Assembly (NCBI GenBank): GCA_947176485.1
Contig: CAMWQS010000078.1
Location: 1 to 6,987, forward strand
Direction of reading: 5' to 3'
Origin: an uncultured Clostridia bacterium
GTDB lineage: Bacteria; Bacillota; Clostridia; Christensenellales; Borkfalkiaceae
Length of the DNA: 6,987 nt
The notes under the pieces are model-generated. The model worked only from the letters and a program-made list of their open reading frames with translations, ran no database searches and was not told where the DNA came from. Position numbers and translations under genes: made by a program. This document shows positions 4,802-6,987 of this stretch, in pieces (within the stretch, counting starts at the first letter, position 1; every line of letters starts with the position of its first letter).

Positions 4802-5710
4802 TTGAGTTCATTTAAAGATTTAAGAATTGTAGATAATTTTTACCAAACATCTTCTTTCTTCCCTATGCCCACTATTTTAGTCGGCACGGTTTCGGAAAAC
4901 GGTCAAACAAACCTCGGCGCGTACTCACTCTGCTTCCCCTATTACATTGCGGGCAAGGACAGATACGCTATGGTTTTGGAGTGCAGAAACAGCTCTAACA
5001 CGGCGCAGAACATTTTGCGCGGCAGCAAGGTATCGTTGAACTTTATCACGGACGACAAGAAGTATTTCCGCGAGGCGGTTAGACTCGGTTTCCCCGGAGA
5101 TACCACCGAAGAGAAAATGAAAAACTGCATTTTCACGCTTGAAAATGGTCTTGCAGACGGCGACCGCCCGCTCGTCGTAAAAGAGGCTTATCAAGTATTC
5201 GAGTGTACTTGGGCTGACAAATTAGAGGACGCTTATAAAGACAAGGCTGGTTGCCTTGAGGGCTACGAGCCGCCTTACCGCAACTTTAACGGTATTACAA
5301 GCAAGTTCGGCGCGCACTTTATTCTTTACGTAGACAAAATTCTAATGAAGGACAAATATTATAACGCCATTATAAACGGCGTTAAGGCGAAGGACTTCCC
5401 TCCCGTGCCCGTGGACTACGGCTACCGCGACAGCACGAATTTCTGGTGTTCCCCCTCTAAAAAGCCGTATCCCGAAAAAATTCAAGCCAAGGAAGGCGAC
5501 GTAAACTCGGTAAAATACGCAGCAAAGCGCATCGACCCCGACGTTACTTTCACGGACGAGGCGTGCGCAAAGCTTACTAAAATACCGCGCATATTCTTAA
5601 AAGCCGCGCTTACCCAAATGGTTGAAATCGCTAAGGAAGAAAACATTTCCGTCATTGACGAGGCGGCGTTACAGATTATAAACGACAAAAGAAGAAAAGA
5701 GAAAAAGTGA
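4802..5710 (+). CDS. Flavin-reductase-like (split-barrel FMN-binding) protein with C-terminal PCP_red-like domain
   Basis: The 302-residue protein starts at TTG. Residues about 19-95 resemble the flavoredoxin/flavin reductase split barrel that binds FMN: FPMPTILVGTVSENGQTNLG, then CFPYYIAGKDR, and RNSSNTAQNILRGSKVSLNF, which fits the family's hT-x2-NI-x3-gef-x-vN pattern. Residues about 170-218 complete the core. Residues 250-293 (FTDEACAKLTKIPRIF, then MVEIAKEENISVIDEAAL) closely follow the pattern of the PCP_red domain at the C-terminus of BchB/ChlB (tdeA-x3-L-x-kIP-ffvR ... iE-x-yA-x5-vIt-x2-l), although the usual Arg after the IP motif is replaced (FLK). The protein probably binds FMN in the cytoplasm and passes electrons; the partner may be the FAD enzyme encoded next, whose GTG overlaps this gene's TGA by 4 nt. 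Whether it uses NAD(P)H cannot be seen. The usual flavin reductase is much shorter, about 160-200 residues. Confidence 0.68.
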   Translation: MSSFKDLRIVDNFYQTSSFFPMPTILVGTVSENGQTNLGAYSLCFPYYIAGKDRYAMVLECRNSSNTAQNILRGSKVSLNFITDDKKYFREAVRLGFPGDTTEEKMKNCIFTLENGLADGDRPLVVKEAYQVFECTWADKLEDAYKDKAGCLEGYEPPYRNFNGITSKFGAHFILYVDKILMKDKYYNAIINGVKAKDFPPVPVDYGYRDSTNFWCSPSKKPYPEKIQAKEGDVNSVKYAAKRIDPDVTFTDEACAKLTKIPRIFLKAALTQMVEIAKEENISVIDEAALQIINDKRRKEKK

Positions 5711-6753
5711 ACCGTTACAAAGTAGTTATTATCGGGGCGGGTCCCGCGGGGCTCGCCACCGCTTTAAACTTAATAAAATACGGCGTTACGGATATTCTCG
5801 TCGTTGAAAAACATGCCTTTCCGCGGTATAAATGCTGTGCGGGTTACATTACCGCAAAGACGAAAAAAGCCTACGAAGATTTGGGGCTCAGCATTGACGA
5901 CTGTCACTACTCTTTGATAAAAGATTTCAAGATTTTATACAAGTTTAAGTCAAGACTGAAAATTGTCAACAAGTTTTTGTACACTAACCGCTATATCGAC
6001 CGCATTGAGCTGGACGATTCGTTTTTCAGGTTAGCAAAGGCTAAGGGCGTAACCGTCCTCGAGGGCGTGAAAATAACCGCGCATAACATTGATAAAAATT
6101 GCGTTACACTTTCAAACGGAAGTGAAACCGAATACGAAAATCTCGTTTTTGCGGACGGGACTTGTGGGTTCAGCAGCAGATATCAGAAGAATACCAAAAG
6201 AAATATCGCTATGCAGCTGACCTTTGAAAGCGACGCACCCGAGGCAATTGATATTCACTTCGGTATAACTAAACGGGGTTACGCGTGGGCCAGCTCCTAC
6301 GGTGGCATCACAAACGTCGGCATGACTGACGTATACAAGTCCGCAAGAGATTATAAAGCGATTTTCAACAAGTTCTTGCAAGACTTGAATTTGACCGCTA
6401 ATATCGAGAATTTGAAGTCCGCCTTCACACCAATCGGTGTAAGAAAGCCCGTAATAAACGGCAATATCTTCTTCGTTGGCGACGCGGTCGGCGCGTGCGA
6501 CCCCCTTACACTTTCGGGGCTCAGATACGGGCTTAAAAGCGGAGAATTCTGCGCCCGCGCTATTGCCGAAAACAAGGTTAAAATTTATAAAAGGCATATA
6601 AGAAATCTTAAAACGAAGTTTACCTTTATGAAAGCAACGTTAAAGGTTTTCTACCTTAAATCAACTTTGTTTTTAGGCTTTAACCTCTTCTGCCGTTGCT
6701 TCGGCAAATCGGTTGCAAGAATATTCAACAACTTCTTCGTAAATAAGAAATAA
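5707..6753 (+). CDS. FAD-dependent oxidoreductase, geranylgeranyl reductase family
   Basis: The 348-residue protein opens with a Rossmann FAD site, VVIIGAGPAGLATA (G10, G12, G15), with acidic E34 ending the second strand. FPRYKCCAG (38-46) matches the P-x2-K-x-C-G-G motif of geranylgeranyl reductases with Ala for the first Gly. YAWAS (192-196) fits the family's Y-x-W block, D150-G151 the ADG motif, and GDAVGACDPLTLSGLRYGLKSGE (258-280) the second FAD motif. Members saturate isoprenoid chains in chlorophyll, archaeal lipids or menaquinone; a quinone-tail or lipid substrate is plausible here but unproven. A Lys-rich and hydrophobic C-terminus (304-348) may touch the membrane. The start is GTG 5707, overlapping the previous stop as GTGA; upstream there is only a purine run, so translation is probably coupled. 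Other flavin oxidoreductases or halogenase-like relatives are the main alternative. Confidence 0.8.
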   Translation: MNRYKVVIIGAGPAGLATALNLIKYGVTDILVVEKHAFPRYKCCAGYITAKTKKAYEDLGLSIDDCHYSLIKDFKILYKFKSRLKIVNKFLYTNRYIDRIELDDSFFRLAKAKGVTVLEGVKITAHNIDKNCVTLSNGSETEYENLVFADGTCGFSSRYQKNTKRNIAMQLTFESDAPEAIDIHFGITKRGYAWASSYGGITNVGMTDVYKSARDYKAIFNKFLQDLNLTANIENLKSAFTPIGVRKPVINGNIFFVGDAVGACDPLTLSGLRYGLKSGEFCARAIAENKVKIYKRHIRNLKTKFTFMKATLKVFYLKSTLFLGFNLFCRCFGKSVARIFNNFFVNKK

Positions 6754-6782
6754 CCGCGCCATTTAATCAAATATCTTTATGT

Positions 6783-6789
6783 AGGTGAT
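6783..6789 (+). promoter_or_regulatory. Ribosome-binding site of the partial membrane gene
   Basis: AGGTGAT is fully complementary to the 16S rRNA 3' end segment AUCACCU and lies 3 nt before GTG 6793 (5 nt counted from AGGTG). It supports this GTG over the ATG at 6841. No promoter is visible in the 39-nt gap, which favours co-transcription with the flavoprotein genes. Confidence 0.65.
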
Positions 6790-6792
6790 ACA

Positions 6793-6987
6793 GTGATAAA
6801 TTTTGTTGATACGCTGATATGTTTAATCATTTTCGTCGTAATGTGGATTCTGTTTTCAGCGATATTAATGGTACACATAAAGTTAGAAGCAAAAAAGAAA
6901 TGGAAAAAGAACGTAGAACGTTTCCCATACTTTACATATCCATTTTATAAAAAGTTGTTTTTGCTGGGCTTGAAAGGAGCGCTACAC
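6793..6987 (+). CDS. Small membrane protein, C-terminus cut by the window edge
   Basis: An open frame of 65 codons runs from GTG 6793 to the last base without a stop, so the gene is incomplete. Residues about 7-27 (LICLIIFVVMWILFSAILMV) form one hydrophobic helix, then a basic stretch (KLEAKKKWKKNVER) and an aromatic segment (FPYFTYPFYKK) followed by more hydrophobic residues at the edge. By the positive-inside rule the basic part faces the cytoplasm. The good SD and the 39-nt gap after the FAD enzyme suggest it is the third gene of the operon, perhaps a membrane partner, but nothing in the visible part assigns a function. Confidence 0.65.
   Translation, partial: MINFVDTLICLIIFVVMWILFSAILMVHIKLEAKKKWKKNVERFPYFTYPFYKKLFLLGLKGALH

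Noticed and set aside
5362..5384. Inverted repeat TAACGCC/GGCGTTA inside the flavin-reductase-like gene
   Set aside because: It lies within well-coding sequence and has no T run; probably a codon-level coincidence.
6112..6597. Long open frame on the minus strand inside the FAD oxidoreductase gene
   Set aside because: The plus strand has clear FAD motifs here; the minus product resembles no family, and it is an antisense shadow.
4802..6753. Chlorophyll or bacteriochlorophyll synthesis cluster
   Set aside because: Only a BchB-tail-like domain and a broad-family reductase are present; no Mg-chelatase, BchN/BchL or other pathway gene is visible, and both families have wider uses.
1..6987. CRISPR array, insertion sequence, integrase or attachment site
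   Set aside because: No regularly spaced repeats, transposase or recombinase motifs, or terminal inverted repeats were found on reading both strands.

Overview
The window is moderately AT-rich bacterial DNA with compact spacing, strong purine-rich Shine-Dalgarno (SD) sites (GGAGG, AAGGAG, AGGTGAT), GTG and TTG starts beside ATG, and near-consensus housekeeping promoters. A lipoprotein peptidase with an N-terminal lipobox and a bacterial non-haem ferritin fit a low-to-mid GC Gram-positive anaerobe, most likely Bacillota/Clostridia-like, perhaps from a gut community. The taxonomic call is inference; no marker gene is present.

Layout. Positions 1-60 hold a strong, probably bidirectional terminator. 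Positions 68-1297 (minus strand) encode a secreted M28-family zinc aminopeptidase lipoprotein. A 227-bp divergent control region (1298-1524) carries two outward-facing promoters and two palindromes. On the plus strand follow a small Cys-rich protein (1525-1758), a PlsC-like acyltransferase relative without the usual catalytic Asp (1781-2497), a ferritin (2574-3092) with its own terminator, a seven-helix membrane protein (3187-4092), a single-helix membrane-anchored protein (4158-4709) with a strong terminator, and an apparent operon: a flavin-reductase-like protein with a C-terminal PCP_red-like helical domain (4802-5710), a geranylgeranyl-reductase-type FAD oxidoreductase (5707-6753, overlapping by 4 nt), and a small membrane protein (6793 onward) that runs off the right edge.

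How the parts relate. Seven promoters can be read by eye and all have 17-nt spacers, so most genes are separate short transcription units rather than one long operon. Only the last three genes look co-transcribed; two are flavoproteins by motif and may form an electron-transfer pair acting on an isoprenoid or other lipid-like substrate (inference). Ferritin stores iron. The peptidase works outside the cell. The two membrane genes between ferritin and the flavoprotein operon are of unknown function and are bracketed by terminators.

Four coding starts are settled by local signals. The peptidase, the single-helix protein and the flavin-reductase-like protein should each be shortened from a longer open frame, because the extra N-terminal codons lie in the ribosome-binding site (peptidase) or the promoter (the other two). 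The acyltransferase relative has no upstream alternative and appears to be translated from a nearly leaderless mRNA. No RNA gene, insertion sequence, CRISPR array or integrase was seen.
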